Of a stretch of 64,000 bases of DNA, positions 55,117 through 64,000 are shown piece after piece; within the stretch, counting starts at the first letter, position 1, and the number at the start of each line of letters is the position of its first letter. The DNA lies in the NCBI RefSeq assembly GCF_001552195.1, contig NZ_BCQS01000013.1, forward strand, positions 248,001-312,000. Direction: 5' to 3'. Origin of the DNA: Actinomadura latina NBRC 106108. Its GTDB lineage: Bacteria > Actinomycetota > Actinomycetes > Streptosporangiales > Streptosporangiaceae. A program made the translations under genes and the position numbers. Under the pieces are notes generated by a model. The model was not told where the DNA came from and made no database searches. It worked only from the letters and a program-made list of their open reading frames with translations.

Positions 55117-55287
55117 TTCCGCTTTACAGACAGACCGAGATCACCATTTCGGTCAGGCCGGAGGGCGCAAGGGCAGGAGGTGACCAAATCCGGTCCGAGT
55201 TCGTCGTGCGCCGCCCTTTACCCCGCGTCCCGCGGCGAGGAGCGTGTGCCCCCGTAGAGATCATTTTCTCAGCCTCGGAGGTGCGGG

Positions 55288-57264
55288 TTGGCCAGGCGAT
55301 CCCTGAGACGAACCCGGCGGACGATGACGGTGGCCGCGCTCACGGGCGCCGCGCTCGCCGGCGCGGGCGGCGGCGCGACGGCGCTGGCCCAGCCGTCCCC
55401 CAAGATCGTGGTGAAGGGCGGCGTGACCCAGCCGGTCTTCTCCTACAAGGACGCGATCCGCGAGCACGTCTACGTCGAGTCGAGCGTCGACAGCGACCAG
55501 GACGGCAAGAAGGACCGCGTCAACGTCGACATCATCCGGCCCAAGGAGACCGAGCACGGCCTCAAGGTCCCCGTGATCATGGACGAGAGCCCGTACTACG
55601 ACAACGCGGGACGCGGCAACGAGGGCGAGCTCAAGACCTACGACGCCGACGGGAACCCGGTGAAGTTCCCGCTGTTCTACGACAACTACTTCGTCCCGCG
55701 CGGGTACGCGTTCCTCGCCGTGGACATGGTCGGGACGACCCGGTCCGACGGCTGCCCGGTCAGCGGCGGGCCCACCGACGTCCTCGGCGGCAAGGCCGTG
55801 GTCGACTGGCTCAACGGCCGCGCGAAGGCGTTCACGCCGGACGGCGCCCCGGTGCGGGCGACGTGGACGACCGGCCGCACCGGCATGATCGGCAAGTCCT
55901 ACGACGGGACGCTCGCCAACGGCGTCGCCGCGACCGGCGTCGAGGGGCTGGAGACCATCGTCCCGATCTCGGCGATCAGCAGCTGGTACGACTACAGCCG
56001 CATGAACGGCGTGAAGTACTGGACGGACGAGCAGCCGTGGCTGGCGAGCTACGTCGACACCGACCCGCCCGAGAAGTGCGCCGCCGTCAACGCCGGCCTG
56101 GACGAGGGCGAGGACGACGCCACCGGCGACTACAACGCGTACTGGAAGACCGCCGACTACCGGAACGGGACGATCGCCCGCGCGTCCCGCGTCCGCGCGA
56201 GCATCTTCGCCGCGCACGGCGTCAACGACCTGAACGTCAAGGACGACCAGTTCGCCGAGTGGTGGAGCGCCCTCGCGCGGCGCGGCGTGCAGCGCAAGGT
56301 ATGGCTGTCGCAGCGCGGCCACGTCGACCCGTTCGACATCCGCCGCGACGCCTGGGTGGACACCCTGCACCGCTGGTTCGACCACGAGCTGCAGAAGATC
56401 CCCAACGGCATCATGCGGGAGCCGCGCGCCGACATCGAGATCGGCCCCGACCAGTGGATCACCCAGCGCGACTGGCCGTCCCGGGACGCCCGGGACATCG
56501 TCCTGCGCCCCGGCCCCGGCGGCGCCCTCGGGCTGGAGCGCGCATCCCGCGGGACGACGGCGACGTTCACCGATGCCCCCGGCCCGCGCGGCGACGGCCA
56601 CTCCGAGGGCGCGATGGTCTCCGACCCGACGACCGCCCAGCCGTACCGGTCCGCCTTCGTCTCGGGCCCGCTCCCCGCGACCGGACGCCTCTCCGGCACC
56701 CCCGACGCCCGCCTGAAGATCAAACTCGACAAGCCCACGTCGAACCTCACGGCACTGCTCGTCGACTACGGGGATGACACCCGCGTCGACTACCTCGGCT
56801 CCGGCGCCGGCATCCGGACGCTCTCCACCGAGGACTGCCACGGTGAGAGCACGCCCGCCGACGACGCCTGCTACAAGCAGACCGAGGTCACCACGGTCAC
56901 GTCCCCCGTGAACGTGGTCGCGCGAGGCTGGCTCGACGCCCAGAACGCCCGCTCGCTGAGCAGCCCGAAGCCGCTGAAGCCGGGCCGCTACTACACCGTC
57001 CGCTGGCAGACGCTCAGCCAGGAGTACCTGCTGAAGAAGGGCCACCGCCTGGCCCTCGTCCTCGCCGGTACCGACGCCGACTACAACACCGAGACCCCGA
57101 CGGGCGCCCAGGTCACCGTCGACCTGCGCGGCAGTTCCGTCACCATCCCGGTGACCGCCGCCGAGGACGACCCGGCCACCATGATCGCCCCCGCCCAGCC
57201 GCGGACCGCGTGGCGGGGCCCGGCCCAGGTGACCCTTCCCGTCCAGGAACGCGACCTCTCCTGA
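55288..57264 (+). CDS. Secreted Xaa-Pro dipeptidyl-peptidase (S15 family)
   Basis: A 658-residue protein with a twin-Arg-rich signal (RRSLRRTRRTMTVAALTGAA, cleavage after ALA near 35). The S15 alpha/beta hydrolase core follows (DESPYYDN, LAVDMVGTTRSDGCP, GMIGKSYDGTLANGVAATG with the nucleophile Ser), with HGVNDLNVK and RGHVDPF supplying the acidic residue and His. A C-terminal beta-jellyroll is also present. It cuts X-Pro dipeptides from extracellular peptides. The start is TTG 55288, supported by GGAGG six bases upstream. Confidence 0.9.
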   Translation: MARRSLRRTRRTMTVAALTGAALAGAGGGATALAQPSPKIVVKGGVTQPVFSYKDAIREHVYVESSVDSDQDGKKDRVNVDIIRPKETEHGLKVPVIMDESPYYDNAGRGNEGELKTYDADGNPVKFPLFYDNYFVPRGYAFLAVDMVGTTRSDGCPVSGGPTDVLGGKAVVDWLNGRAKAFTPDGAPVRATWTTGRTGMIGKSYDGTLANGVAATGVEGLETIVPISAISSWYDYSRMNGVKYWTDEQPWLASYVDTDPPEKCAAVNAGLDEGEDDATGDYNAYWKTADYRNGTIARASRVRASIFAAHGVNDLNVKDDQFAEWWSALARRGVQRKVWLSQRGHVDPFDIRRDAWVDTLHRWFDHELQKIPNGIMREPRADIEIGPDQWITQRDWPSRDARDIVLRPGPGGALGLERASRGTTATFTDAPGPRGDGHSEGAMVSDPTTAQPYRSAFVSGPLPATGRLSGTPDARLKIKLDKPTSNLTALLVDYGDDTRVDYLGSGAGIRTLSTEDCHGESTPADDACYKQTEVTTVTSPVNVVARGWLDAQNARSLSSPKPLKPGRYYTVRWQTLSQEYLLKKGHRLALVLAGTDADYNTETPTGAQVTVDLRGSSVTIPVTAAEDDPATMIAPAQPRTAWRGPAQVTLPVQERDLS

Positions 57265-57282
57265 CCCGCGGTCTCCGCCGGC

Positions 57283-57316
57283 GACGGCCCCGCCACCCCC
57301 AGGCGGCGGGGCCGTC
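57283..57316. terminator. Bidirectional terminator
   Basis: GACGGCCCCGCC (57283-57294) and GGCGGGGCCGTC (57305-57316) form a perfect 12-bp stem with a 10-base loop between the convergent peptidase and PrimPol genes. It can serve both. Confidence 0.8.
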
Positions 57317-57349
57317 CCCGGCAACGCGCGGCGCCGCGAATACCCGCGG

Positions 57350-58432
57350 TCAGTGGTTGTCGGTGTCCTTGCTGGGCTGGACGCGCTTGGGCTCGCCCGG
57401 CATCTTCGGGTAGTTCGGCGGGTACGGCATGTCGCCGAGGCCGTGGTCCTTCTCGTCGCGGTCGGCCAGGTCGAGGAGCGCGTCCAGCGAGAAGGACTCG
57501 TCGTCGATGGACGCGTGGAGGTCGCCCAGCTCGGCGAACCGGGCGGGCATCGTGGCGATGGTGAAGTCGCGCGGGTCGACGTCGGGCAGTTCGTCCCAGG
57601 TCACGGGGGCGGAGACGGGGGCGTGCGGGGCCGGGCGCACGCTGTAGGCGGACGCGATCGTGCGGTCGCGCGCGTTCTGGTTGAAGTCGATGAAGATCTG
57701 CTCGCCGCGTTCCTCCTTCCACCACCTCGTCGTGACCTCGGCGGGGTTGCGGCGTTCGACCTCGCGGGCGAAGGCGAGGGCGGCGCGGCGGACCTCGGTG
57801 AACGTCCAGCGGGGCTCGATGCGGACGTAGATGTGCACGCCAGCCTTGCCGGACGTCTTGACGTAGCCCGTGTAGCCCAGCTCCGACAGCAGGTCGCGAG
57901 CCGGGCCGAGCGCCACCCGGACGGCGTCGGAGAAGTCGGTGCCGGGCTGCGGGTCGAAGTCGATGCGCAGCTCGTCCGGATGGTCGACGTCGCCCTTGCG
58001 GACGGGCCACGGGTGGAAGGTCAGCGTCCCCAGGTTCGCGGCCCAGGCGATCACGGCGGGCTCGGTCGGGCACACCTCGTCCGCGGAACGTCCGCTGGGG
58101 AAGGCGATGCGGGCGGTCTGCACCCAGTCGGGCGCGCCCTTCGGAATCCGCTTCTGGTAGAACGCGTCGGACTTTCCGGCGCCCATGCCGGACTGGCCGC
58201 GCGCGTAGTCCTCGCGGGTGGCCATCCTGGCGCCCTCGAAGACCCCGGCGGGCCAGCGTTCCAGGGTCGTCGGGCGGTTGCGGGTCGCGCGCAGGATGCC
58301 GTCGCCGACGGCCAGGTAGTACTCCACCAGCTGCCGCTTGGTGTAGCCGTGCTCCGGAAAGTAGACCTTGTCGGGATTGGTCACCTTGACGAGCCGATCC
58401 CCGACCGGGATCTCGATGAAGGGCGAGGCCAT
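57350..58432 (-). CDS. LigD-type polymerase (stand-alone PrimPol)
   Basis: A 360-residue AEP-superfamily polymerase with the LigD-Pol pattern: VKVTNPDKVYFPEHGYTKRQ, GTLTFHPWPVRKGD, RIDFDPQPGTDF (catalytic Asp pair), TSGKAGVHIYVRIEP and IFIDFNQNARDRTIASAYSV. Stand-alone proteins of this kind act with LigC in base-excision or gap repair; full-length LigD would add ligase and nuclease domains, which are absent here. ligC is 9.5 kb away. Confidence 0.9.
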   Translation of the reverse strand: MASPFIEIPVGDRLVKVTNPDKVYFPEHGYTKRQLVEYYLAVGDGILRATRNRPTTLERWPAGVFEGARMATREDYARGQSGMGAGKSDAFYQKRIPKGAPDWVQTARIAFPSGRSADEVCPTEPAVIAWAANLGTLTFHPWPVRKGDVDHPDELRIDFDPQPGTDFSDAVRVALGPARDLLSELGYTGYVKTSGKAGVHIYVRIEPRWTFTEVRRAALAFAREVERRNPAEVTTRWWKEERGEQIFIDFNQNARDRTIASAYSVRPAPHAPVSAPVTWDELPDVDPRDFTIATMPARFAELGDLHASIDDESFSLDALLDLADRDEKDHGLGDMPYPPNYPKMPGEPKRVQPSKDTDNH

Positions 58433-58497
58433 AACCGCACGTTAACTCACGGGCACGACAGTCCTGCGCGAGCGCCTCGCGGGGTACCTTCGAAGGC

Positions 58498-58899
58498 ATG
58501 GAGAAGATCCGCAAGAGCGAGGACGAGTGGCGGGCCCAGCTGAGCCCCGAGGAGTTCCAGGTGCTGCGCGAGGCCGCCACCGAGAAGCCCTTCACCGGCG
58601 AGTACACCGACACGAAGACCGTCGGCGTGTACCGGTGCCGCGCCTGCGGGACGGAGCTGTTCCGGTCGGGCACGAAGTTCGAGAGCCACTGCGGCTGGCC
58701 GTCGTTCTACGAGCCGTCCGACTCCGACAAGGTCACGCTGATCGAGGACCGCTCGCTCGGCACGGTCCGGACGGAAGTGCGGTGCGCCGTGTGCGACTCC
58801 CACCTGGGGCACGTGTTCCACGGTGAGGGCTACGACACCCCGACCGACGACCGCTACTGCATCAACTCGATCTCGCTGACACTCGAACCCACCGAGTAG
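58498..58899 (+). CDS. msrB: Peptide-methionine (R)-S-oxide reductase
   Basis: A 133-residue enzyme repairing oxidised methionine. Zinc is held by CRAC and CAVC pairs; the active site is RYCINSISL with catalytic Cys about 120, and ESHCGWPSFYEP is the substrate loop. It stands alone and is divergent from the PrimPol gene by 65 bases, a region that must hold both promoters. Confidence 0.95.
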   Translation: MEKIRKSEDEWRAQLSPEEFQVLREAATEKPFTGEYTDTKTVGVYRCRACGTELFRSGTKFESHCGWPSFYEPSDSDKVTLIEDRSLGTVRTEVRCAVCDSHLGHVFHGEGYDTPTDDRYCINSISLTLEPTE

Positions 58900-58925
58900 C
58901 CCACCAGGCAGGGCGGCGGGAGCCG

Positions 58926-59507
58926 CTAGCGGGTTTCGCCGACCTCGCAGTCGTCCTTGTCGCTCTGCTTGTTGGCGAGGACGACGCTGCCGTTGTCGTC
59001 GCTCTTGCCGTGGACGAAGACGCGGGGCTCGTCGTCGCCGCCGTCCTCCAGGAACTGGGTCGTCCACTCGCAGAGATCGAGGGCGGGCTTGGAGTTCTCG
59101 TCGTCCTCGCCCAGGTCGGTGTAGACGCGCACGAACTGCCCGCTGTGCCGGACGTCGGTCACGTGCGCGACGACCTTCCCGTCCGGGTCCTTCGTCCTGA
59201 AGTACGGCACCGCGTCGGGGATCTCGTCGGGGTCGCCGACGGCGGCGTCGATCTTCTCGTGCGGGGACGGGGACGTGTCCGTGCGGGCGGCGACGGCGGC
59301 GTGCGGCTCCGGGGAGGAGCCGCCGGTCAGCGTCAGCGCGGTGACCGCGACGACGGCCACCAGCGCCGCGGCCACGGTGCCGGCCACCGCCAGCCGGCGC
59401 CGCCGGGACGTCCGGACCGCCGTGACCAGGCGGTTCCAGCGGACCGCGAGCTCCGACGGCGGCCTCGCGTGCCGTCCCCGGGGCGGCTGGGCGGGAGACT
59501 TGGTCAC
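58926..59507 (-). CDS. Membrane-anchored hypothetical protein
   Basis: A 193-residue protein. A basic cytoplasmic N-terminus (to about 40) is followed by one transmembrane helix (RLAVAGTVAAALVAVVAVTA) and an acidic extracytoplasmic domain with two Cys (LDLCEWTTQFLED, DKDDCEVGETR) that may form a disulfide. No family recognised. GTG 59507 follows AAGGTG; GTG 59516 is also possible. Confidence 0.75.
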   Translation of the reverse strand: MTKSPAQPPRGRHARPPSELAVRWNRLVTAVRTSRRRRLAVAGTVAAALVAVVAVTALTLTGGSSPEPHAAVAARTDTSPSPHEKIDAAVGDPDEIPDAVPYFRTKDPDGKVVAHVTDVRHSGQFVRVYTDLGEDDENSKPALDLCEWTTQFLEDGGDDEPRVFVHGKSDDNGSVVLANKQSDKDDCEVGETR

Positions 59508-59548
59508 GGACGGCACCTTACTGCTGTTTCGCCCCGCCCCTGGCCGGG

Positions 59549-60247
59549 TCAGGCCAGATTCGCGACGAGTTCGGCGACCGGCTTGCGGCGCCCGGTGTAG
59601 AACGGCACCTCGAGGCGGGTGTGCAGCCGCGCCCTGGCGCCGCGCAGGTGGCGCATCAGGTCGACGATGCGGTGCAGCTCGTCGGCCTCGAACGCCAGCA
59701 TCCACTCGTAGTCGCCGAGCGCGAACGACGACACGGTGTTGGCCCGGACGTCGGGGTACTCGCGCGCCATCTTGCCGTGCTCGGCGAGCATCGCGCGGCG
59801 CTCGTCGTCCGGCAGCAGGTACCACTCGTAGGACCGCACGAACGGGTACACGCACACGTAGTTGCGCGGGTTCTCGTCGGCCAGGAACGCCGGGATGTGG
59901 CTCTTGTTGAACTCCGCCGGGCGGTGCAGCGCCATCTGCGACCACACCGGCTCGCTGGCGCGGCCCATCGCCGTCCGGCGGAACCGGGTGTAGACCTCCT
60001 GCAGGTCATCGGACGTGGGCGCGTGCCACCAGAACATGAAGTCGGCGTCCGCGCGCAGCCCGGCGACGTCGTAGAGGCCGCGGGTGGTGACGTCCTTCTG
60101 GGCGGCCTGGTCGAGGAGGTCCTGCACCTCGGCGGCGTCCTGCTCGCCGAGCGTGCCGGGCTTCGCGACGCGGAAGACCGACCACATCGTGTAGCGGATG
60201 ACGTTATTGAGTTCGCGTGCCTTCGGCTTGCCCGCCGGATCGGTCAT
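59549..60247 (-). CDS. hemQ: Coproheme decarboxylase HemQ
   Basis: A 232-residue chlorite-dismutase-fold enzyme that turns coproheme into heme b, the last step of the coproporphyrin-dependent pathway of Gram-positives. It has the core FMFWWHAPTSDDLQEVYTRF, NYVCVYPFVRSYEWYLLPDD (catalytic Tyr region) and RANTVSSFALGDYEWMLAFE. Starts 44 bases inside the end of hemG, so the two are coupled. Confidence 0.93.
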   Translation of the reverse strand: MTDPAGKPKARELNNVIRYTMWSVFRVAKPGTLGEQDAAEVQDLLDQAAQKDVTTRGLYDVAGLRADADFMFWWHAPTSDDLQEVYTRFRRTAMGRASEPVWSQMALHRPAEFNKSHIPAFLADENPRNYVCVYPFVRSYEWYLLPDDERRAMLAEHGKMAREYPDVRANTVSSFALGDYEWMLAFEADELHRIVDLMRHLRGARARLHTRLEVPFYTGRRKPVAELVANLA

Positions 60248-61676
60248 GTCCTGCTCCTTCTCGACTGCGCAGATGGTCCAGCACCCGGGTCGCCGCCGCA
60301 CGCGCCGAGGCGATGCAAGCGGGGATGCCGAGGCCGTCGTAGGCGGCGCCCGCGACGGCCAGCCCCGGCGCACCGGCGACCGCGGCCCGGACCTTGGCCA
60401 CGCGGTCGGCGTGGCCCACGTTGTACTGCGGGAGGCCGCCGCCCCACCGGGTCACCCGGCTCTCGGCGGGCAGCTCGGTGACGCCGCACGTCGCGGCGAG
60501 CTCGGCCATGGCGGTGGCGGCCAGCTCCTCGTCGGCCTTCTGGAGCGTGCGCTCCTCGCCGAACCGGCCGATGGAGCAGCGCACCGCGATGACACCGGGG
60601 TCGCGGTCGCGCAGGTGGGGCCATTTCACCGAGCTGAACGTGACGGCCTTGACGCCGCGTCCGCCGCGCTCGGGGTCGCTCTCCACGCCGGGGACGAGAT
60701 AGCCGCTGCCCTTCGGCACGCGCGGGAACGCGGTGGCCCGGTAGGCGAGCGTGATGATCGCCATGCTGGCGTAGTCGATGCCGGCCAGCTCGCGGGCGGC
60801 GGCGGGCGCCTCCTCCTCGAGCAGCCGGGACGCGGGAGCGGCCGGCACCGCGATCACCACGGCGTCGGCGTCCAGGTACTCGGGGTCGCGGGTCGGGCCG
60901 ATGGTGAGCCGCCAGCCGTCCTCGCGGCGGCGCAGCTCGCGGACCATCGCGCCGGTCCGGACCGTCCCGCCGGCGGCGGTGATGTCGGCGGCGACCAGGT
61001 GCGGGAGCGTGCCGAGCCCGTCCGGGAGCGTGGCGAACACGGGCCCGGGGTCCTTCGGCGCGGCGTCCCGGATGCCCTGCACCGCGCTGATGAGCGAGCG
61101 GTGGCCGCGCGCGGCGGCGGCGACGCCGGGCAGCGTCGAGTCGAACGACAGCAGCTCGACCCGGCCCGCGTACACGCCGCCGAGCAGCGGCTCGACGAGC
61201 CGGTCGACGACCTCGCGGCCGACGCGGGCGCCGATGAAGTCGGCGACGGACACGTCCCCGCCGCGCGGCGTCTCCGGCAGGACGAGGTCGAGCGGGACGC
61301 GCGCGAGGCCGGCCGGCGACAGCACCCGCGACGCGGCGAGCGCCTTCAGGTCGGACGGGACGCCCATGACCTGGCCGGACGGGATCGTGCGCAGCGCGCC
61401 GCGGCTGAAGATCGCCGAAGAGGTGGTGCCCGGGTTCACCAGGTCGCCGATGTGCCCGAGGTCGCGGACGAGGTCCATGCCCTCGGGGCGGCGGGCGAGC
61501 ATCGACTCCGCGCCCTCGTCCACCGGGATCCCGGCGATCTCGCCGACCCGGAGCTTGCCGCCGATCTGGGGGGAGCCTTCGAGCACGGTCACCCGCACGC
61601 CGTCCCGGGCGAGCACGCGGGCGGCGGCGAGGCCCGCGATGCCGCCCCCGACGACAACGGCATGGGACGTGGTCAT
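60204..61676 (-). CDS. hemG: Coproporphyrinogen III / protoporphyrinogen oxidase
   Basis: A 490-residue FAD enzyme (HemY/CgoX family): AVVVGGGIAGLAAARVLARD, VDEGAESMLARRPEG, VDRLVEPLLGGVYAGRVELL, YLVPGVESDPERG and the C-terminal GLAVAGAAYDGLGIPACIAS. In actinobacteria it oxidises coproporphyrinogen III, upstream of HemQ. No ferrochelatase or hemE follows in the window. An unusual 44-base overlap with hemQ at its 3' end. Confidence 0.92.
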   Translation of the reverse strand: MTTSHAVVVGGGIAGLAAARVLARDGVRVTVLEGSPQIGGKLRVGEIAGIPVDEGAESMLARRPEGMDLVRDLGHIGDLVNPGTTSSAIFSRGALRTIPSGQVMGVPSDLKALAASRVLSPAGLARVPLDLVLPETPRGGDVSVADFIGARVGREVVDRLVEPLLGGVYAGRVELLSFDSTLPGVAAAARGHRSLISAVQGIRDAAPKDPGPVFATLPDGLGTLPHLVAADITAAGGTVRTGAMVRELRRREDGWRLTIGPTRDPEYLDADAVVIAVPAAPASRLLEEEAPAAARELAGIDYASMAIITLAYRATAFPRVPKGSGYLVPGVESDPERGGRGVKAVTFSSVKWPHLRDRDPGVIAVRCSIGRFGEERTLQKADEELAATAMAELAATCGVTELPAESRVTRWGGGLPQYNVGHADRVAKVRAAVAGAPGLAVAGAAYDGLGIPACIASARAAATRVLDHLRSREGAGHDRSGGQAEGTRTQ

Positions 61677-61825
61677 GGCTCCAGCCTTCCAGACGTTCCG
61701 CCGGATCGCGCACCGGGGCGGCCGGAGCGGCGAGCATCACATCGGCGTGCCGCACCACGGCGGGGCGCCTTTTTGTCGCGGAAGTGACAAGATCCGAATG
61801 ACCATGCCAGCAGATACTGGCGTGC

Positions 61826-62935
61826 ATGACTTCTTGGAAGGCTCTGCCGGCCGCCGCCGCGGCGGTCCTGCTGGCCGCCGGGCTCGCGTCCCCGGCCGCC
61901 GCCGCGACCCGCGGCGACTTCACGCCGGTGTCCCTGCCGTTCTTCTGGCCGAACAACTACCTCTACGACCTCGACGCCGCCTCGCCCGACAGCGTCTGGA
62001 TCGCAGGGACCCAGGGCGAACTGGTCGTCCCCGGCCCCATCCCGGGCAGTGGCACCACGCTCCCCGGCAACCCCGTCGTGCGGCGCTGGAAGAACGCCCG
62101 CTGGGTCGAGTATCCCCTCCAGAACCTGGACAGCAGGGGCAGCATCACCGACGTCGACGCCGCCGGCCCCGAGGACGTGTGGATCAGCGGCTTCAGGTAC
62201 GCCGTGGGCGACGCGTACCCCACGACGTTCCCCTACCTGGCGCACTTCACCGGTGCTGGGTTCGAGCAGGTGTCCCTGCCGTCCGGTGCGCGGAACGCGA
62301 CCCTCCAGGCGAGCGCGGCCGGCGTCTGGGTGAGCACCGGCAGCGGCGTCTACCGCCGGACGGGCGACGCCTGGACGCAGATCACCGCCCTCCCGGACAT
62401 GGACCGGAACACGTCCTACATCCGGGCGGACGACGACATCTGGGTCCTCGGCAGGGTCTCCCAGACCGACCAGACCCTCATGGCGCAGCACTGGGACGGG
62501 CAGTCCTGGACGAGCGTCCCCGTGCACGAGCCGTCCGTCGCCGGCGCCGGCTTCACCGACATGATCGCCCTCTCGCCCACCGACGCGTGGGCGACCGGCA
62601 TCAGCTACACGACGTCGCCGGCCACGCCCGTCCTGATGCACTGGGACGGCACCGCCTGGACGAGCGTCACCCCGCCGTCCGGCCTCAACGCGCTCACCAG
62701 GATCATCAAGAGCGAGGCCGGGACGCTCTGGGCCCTCGGGCACGACCTCGACGAGCCCGCCAAGCCCGCCCTGCTCCGCTACAGCGGCGGCACGTGGGAG
62801 CAGGTGCCGACAACCGCCGTGCCGAACCGGAGCAACATCTACGCGACCGCGCTGGCCGCCGTCCCCGGCACCGGCGCCCTGTGGACGCTCGGGTCCGTGA
62901 ACATCGGCGGCCCCGTCGTGCTCACCGACGGCTGA
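61826..62935 (+). CDS. Secreted beta-propeller-like repeat protein
   Basis: A 369-residue protein with a signal peptide (ALPAAAAAVLLAAGLASPAA, cleavage near 27). It has at least five repeats of the form D-x-W-x-x-G ... H-W-DG-x-x-W-T-x-V (HWDGQSWTSVPVHEPS, HWDGTAWTSVTPPSG, RYSGGTWEQVPTTAV). These are blades of a propeller seen in secreted actinobacterial proteins. Function unknown; carbohydrate or surface binding is possible. Divergent from hemG. Confidence 0.8.
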   Translation: MTSWKALPAAAAAVLLAAGLASPAAAATRGDFTPVSLPFFWPNNYLYDLDAASPDSVWIAGTQGELVVPGPIPGSGTTLPGNPVVRRWKNARWVEYPLQNLDSRGSITDVDAAGPEDVWISGFRYAVGDAYPTTFPYLAHFTGAGFEQVSLPSGARNATLQASAAGVWVSTGSGVYRRTGDAWTQITALPDMDRNTSYIRADDDIWVLGRVSQTDQTLMAQHWDGQSWTSVPVHEPSVAGAGFTDMIALSPTDAWATGISYTTSPATPVLMHWDGTAWTSVTPPSGLNALTRIIKSEAGTLWALGHDLDEPAKPALLRYSGGTWEQVPTTAVPNRSNIYATALAAVPGTGALWTLGSVNIGGPVVLTDG

Positions 62936-63063
62936 GCGGGCCGAGCCGGTGCGTCCGGTCACGGCCCGCAGCGGGGCCGGGCCGTGACCGGCGTGCCCCG
63001 CATCGTGGCCCTTTCGTGATTCACCCCACGGAACGGTGACCTGCATCACCTCGTCCAAGCCGC

Positions 63064-64000
63064 ATGCGGATCGTCAGGAACGTCACATGTGCGCTGGTCG
63101 TCCTGCTGCTGGCCGGGGTCCTGGCCGCATGCGGCGGCGGCTCGTCGGATTCGTCGGAGGCCGTGGACCGGGGCGGCGCGCCCGCTCCGGCGACCCGGAA
63201 CGAAGCGGGACCGGCGGGAGGCCCCGCCGCCGGGAAGGCCGCCGGCGGGAACACCGCCGACGGGAGCACCGCGAGAGGGCCGCAGGCGCCGCTGCCGGCC
63301 GGGCGCGAGGTCGTCCACACGGCGCGGCTGCGGGTCCGGGCCGGGGACGTGGAGGACGCCGCCGCCAAGGCCAAGCAGATGGCGACCTCGGCCGGCGGCT
63401 ACATCGAGCAGGAGTCGAGTTCCAGCGAGCCGGCCCGGTCGGAGATCACGCTGAAGGTCCCCGCCGACCGGTACACCGACGTGCTGAACCAGCTGAGCAC
63501 ACAACTCGGTACCAGGCTCTCCCTCTCCCAGGAGGCCGAGGACGTCACCGGCGAGGTCGCCGACGTCGACGCCCGCGTGCGGTCGGCGAAGGCAGCGCTG
63601 GAGTCGTTCCGCAAGCTGCTCGGCCGCGCGAACTCCGTCGGCGAGGTCATCCAGGTCGAGCAGGAGATCGCCGAGCGCGAGGCCGACCTTGAGGCGCTGC
63701 AGGCGCGGTCGAACTCGCTCAAGCACCGCACCCAGTACGCGACCGTGACCGTGACGCTGGTGACCAAGACCGCCGCGCCCAAGGAGGACGACGAACGCGG
63801 CGGGTTCATCGGCGGACTCCAGAACGGCTGGGACGCGTTCACCGCGTTCATCGGCGGCATCGCCGCCGTGGTCGGCTGGCTGCTGCCGTTCCTCGTCCTC
63901 GCCGCCGCGATCGGCTGGCCCCTGCTCGCCTTCCGCCGCCGCTTCCGCGGCCGCAGGCCGGACCCGAACCCGAACCGGGAGCCGGAGAAGGCCGCCGCGG
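63064..64000 (+). CDS. DUF4349 lipoprotein, cut by the window edge
   Basis: At least 312 residues, open at the right edge. Lipoprotein signal (LLLAGVLAAC), a Gly/Ala-rich linker, then the DUF4349 domain (VVHTARLRVRAGDVEDAAAK, GGYIEQESSSSEPARSEITL, VPADRYTDVLNQLSTQLG), a coiled-coil segment (VIQVEQEIAEREADLEALQA) and a transmembrane helix (VVGWLLPFLVLAAAIGWPLL). Function unknown; envelope association is likely. Confidence 0.85.
   Translation, partial: MRIVRNVTCALVVLLLAGVLAACGGGSSDSSEAVDRGGAPAPATRNEAGPAGGPAAGKAAGGNTADGSTARGPQAPLPAGREVVHTARLRVRAGDVEDAAAKAKQMATSAGGYIEQESSSSEPARSEITLKVPADRYTDVLNQLSTQLGTRLSLSQEAEDVTGEVADVDARVRSAKAALESFRKLLGRANSVGEVIQVEQEIAEREADLEALQARSNSLKHRTQYATVTVTLVTKTAAPKEDDERGGFIGGLQNGWDAFTAFIGGIAAVVGWLLPFLVLAAAIGWPLLAFRRRFRGRRPDPNPNREPEKAAA

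Overview
The window is high-GC chromosomal DNA with strong G/C preference at third codon positions and frequent GTG starts. The gene content is that of a filamentous actinobacterium: a siroheme sulfite reductase with an iron-sulfur CysH, coproporphyrin-route HemG/HemQ, HelD, LigC plus a stand-alone PrimPol, two DUF574-type methyltransferases, and a B12-type MerR beside carotenoid genes. An Actinomadura-like genus fits, but that is inference. I see no rRNA, tRNA, CRISPR array, insertion sequence or prophage.

Left part (1-17 kb): a phosphotriesterase-family protein that has lost metal ligands, a YihY membrane protein, then a sulfur-assimilation operon (sulfite reductase, zinc-ribbon protein, cysH, siroheme chelatase). 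A 25-residue Cys-containing leader peptide with a strong hairpin precedes this operon. Next come a DUF1707 protein, an AidB-like dehydrogenase, and a tight four-gene acyl-CoA operon (acyl-CoA dehydrogenase, thiolase, AMP ligase, saccharopine-reductase-like) facing a PucR regulator.

17-26 kb is the most unusual part. Intact stress or dormancy-type genes (Acg-like nitroreductase, pyruvate phosphate dikinase, flavin-binding PNPOx-like protein, DoxX, SHOCT protein, CBS protein, Hsp20, GAPDH) lie among decayed fragments: V-type ATPase subunits I and K, a HAF-repeat protein, two universal stress proteins, a cyclic-nucleotide-binding protein and the phospho-acceptor helix of a DevS-type sensor kinase. 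A recurrent near-palindrome, GGGAC-CTTC-GTCCC-like, sits upstream of most intact genes. Its geometry is that of the mycobacterial DosR/DevR box. I read the stretch as an eroded DosR-type dormancy regulon island.

26-38 kb: a 590-base non-coding leader ending in a 13-bp hairpin, a MerR-like gene, an ECF sigma factor, a B12-binding MerR (LitR/CarH type), TspO, and a carotenoid cluster (crtI, crtB, a plsX homologue, a CrtA-like monooxygenase, a plsY homologue, a glycosyltransferase, a second CrtI-family enzyme, a CruF-like hydratase). No cyclase or crtE is present, so the expected product is an acyclic, hydroxylated and probably glycosylated carotenoid. The two acyltransferase homologues suggest acylation.

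38-64 kb is ordinary chromosome: a truncated and a complete SAM methyltransferase, a DeoR regulator, glgX, a convergent pair of RibD-type reductases, ligC, PhoD phosphatase, HelD, a FadR regulator, leuA with a Leu-rich leader peptide and attenuator, a secreted Xaa-Pro peptidase, the PrimPol, msrB, hemQ-hemG, a secreted repeat protein, and a DUF4349 lipoprotein that runs off the right edge.
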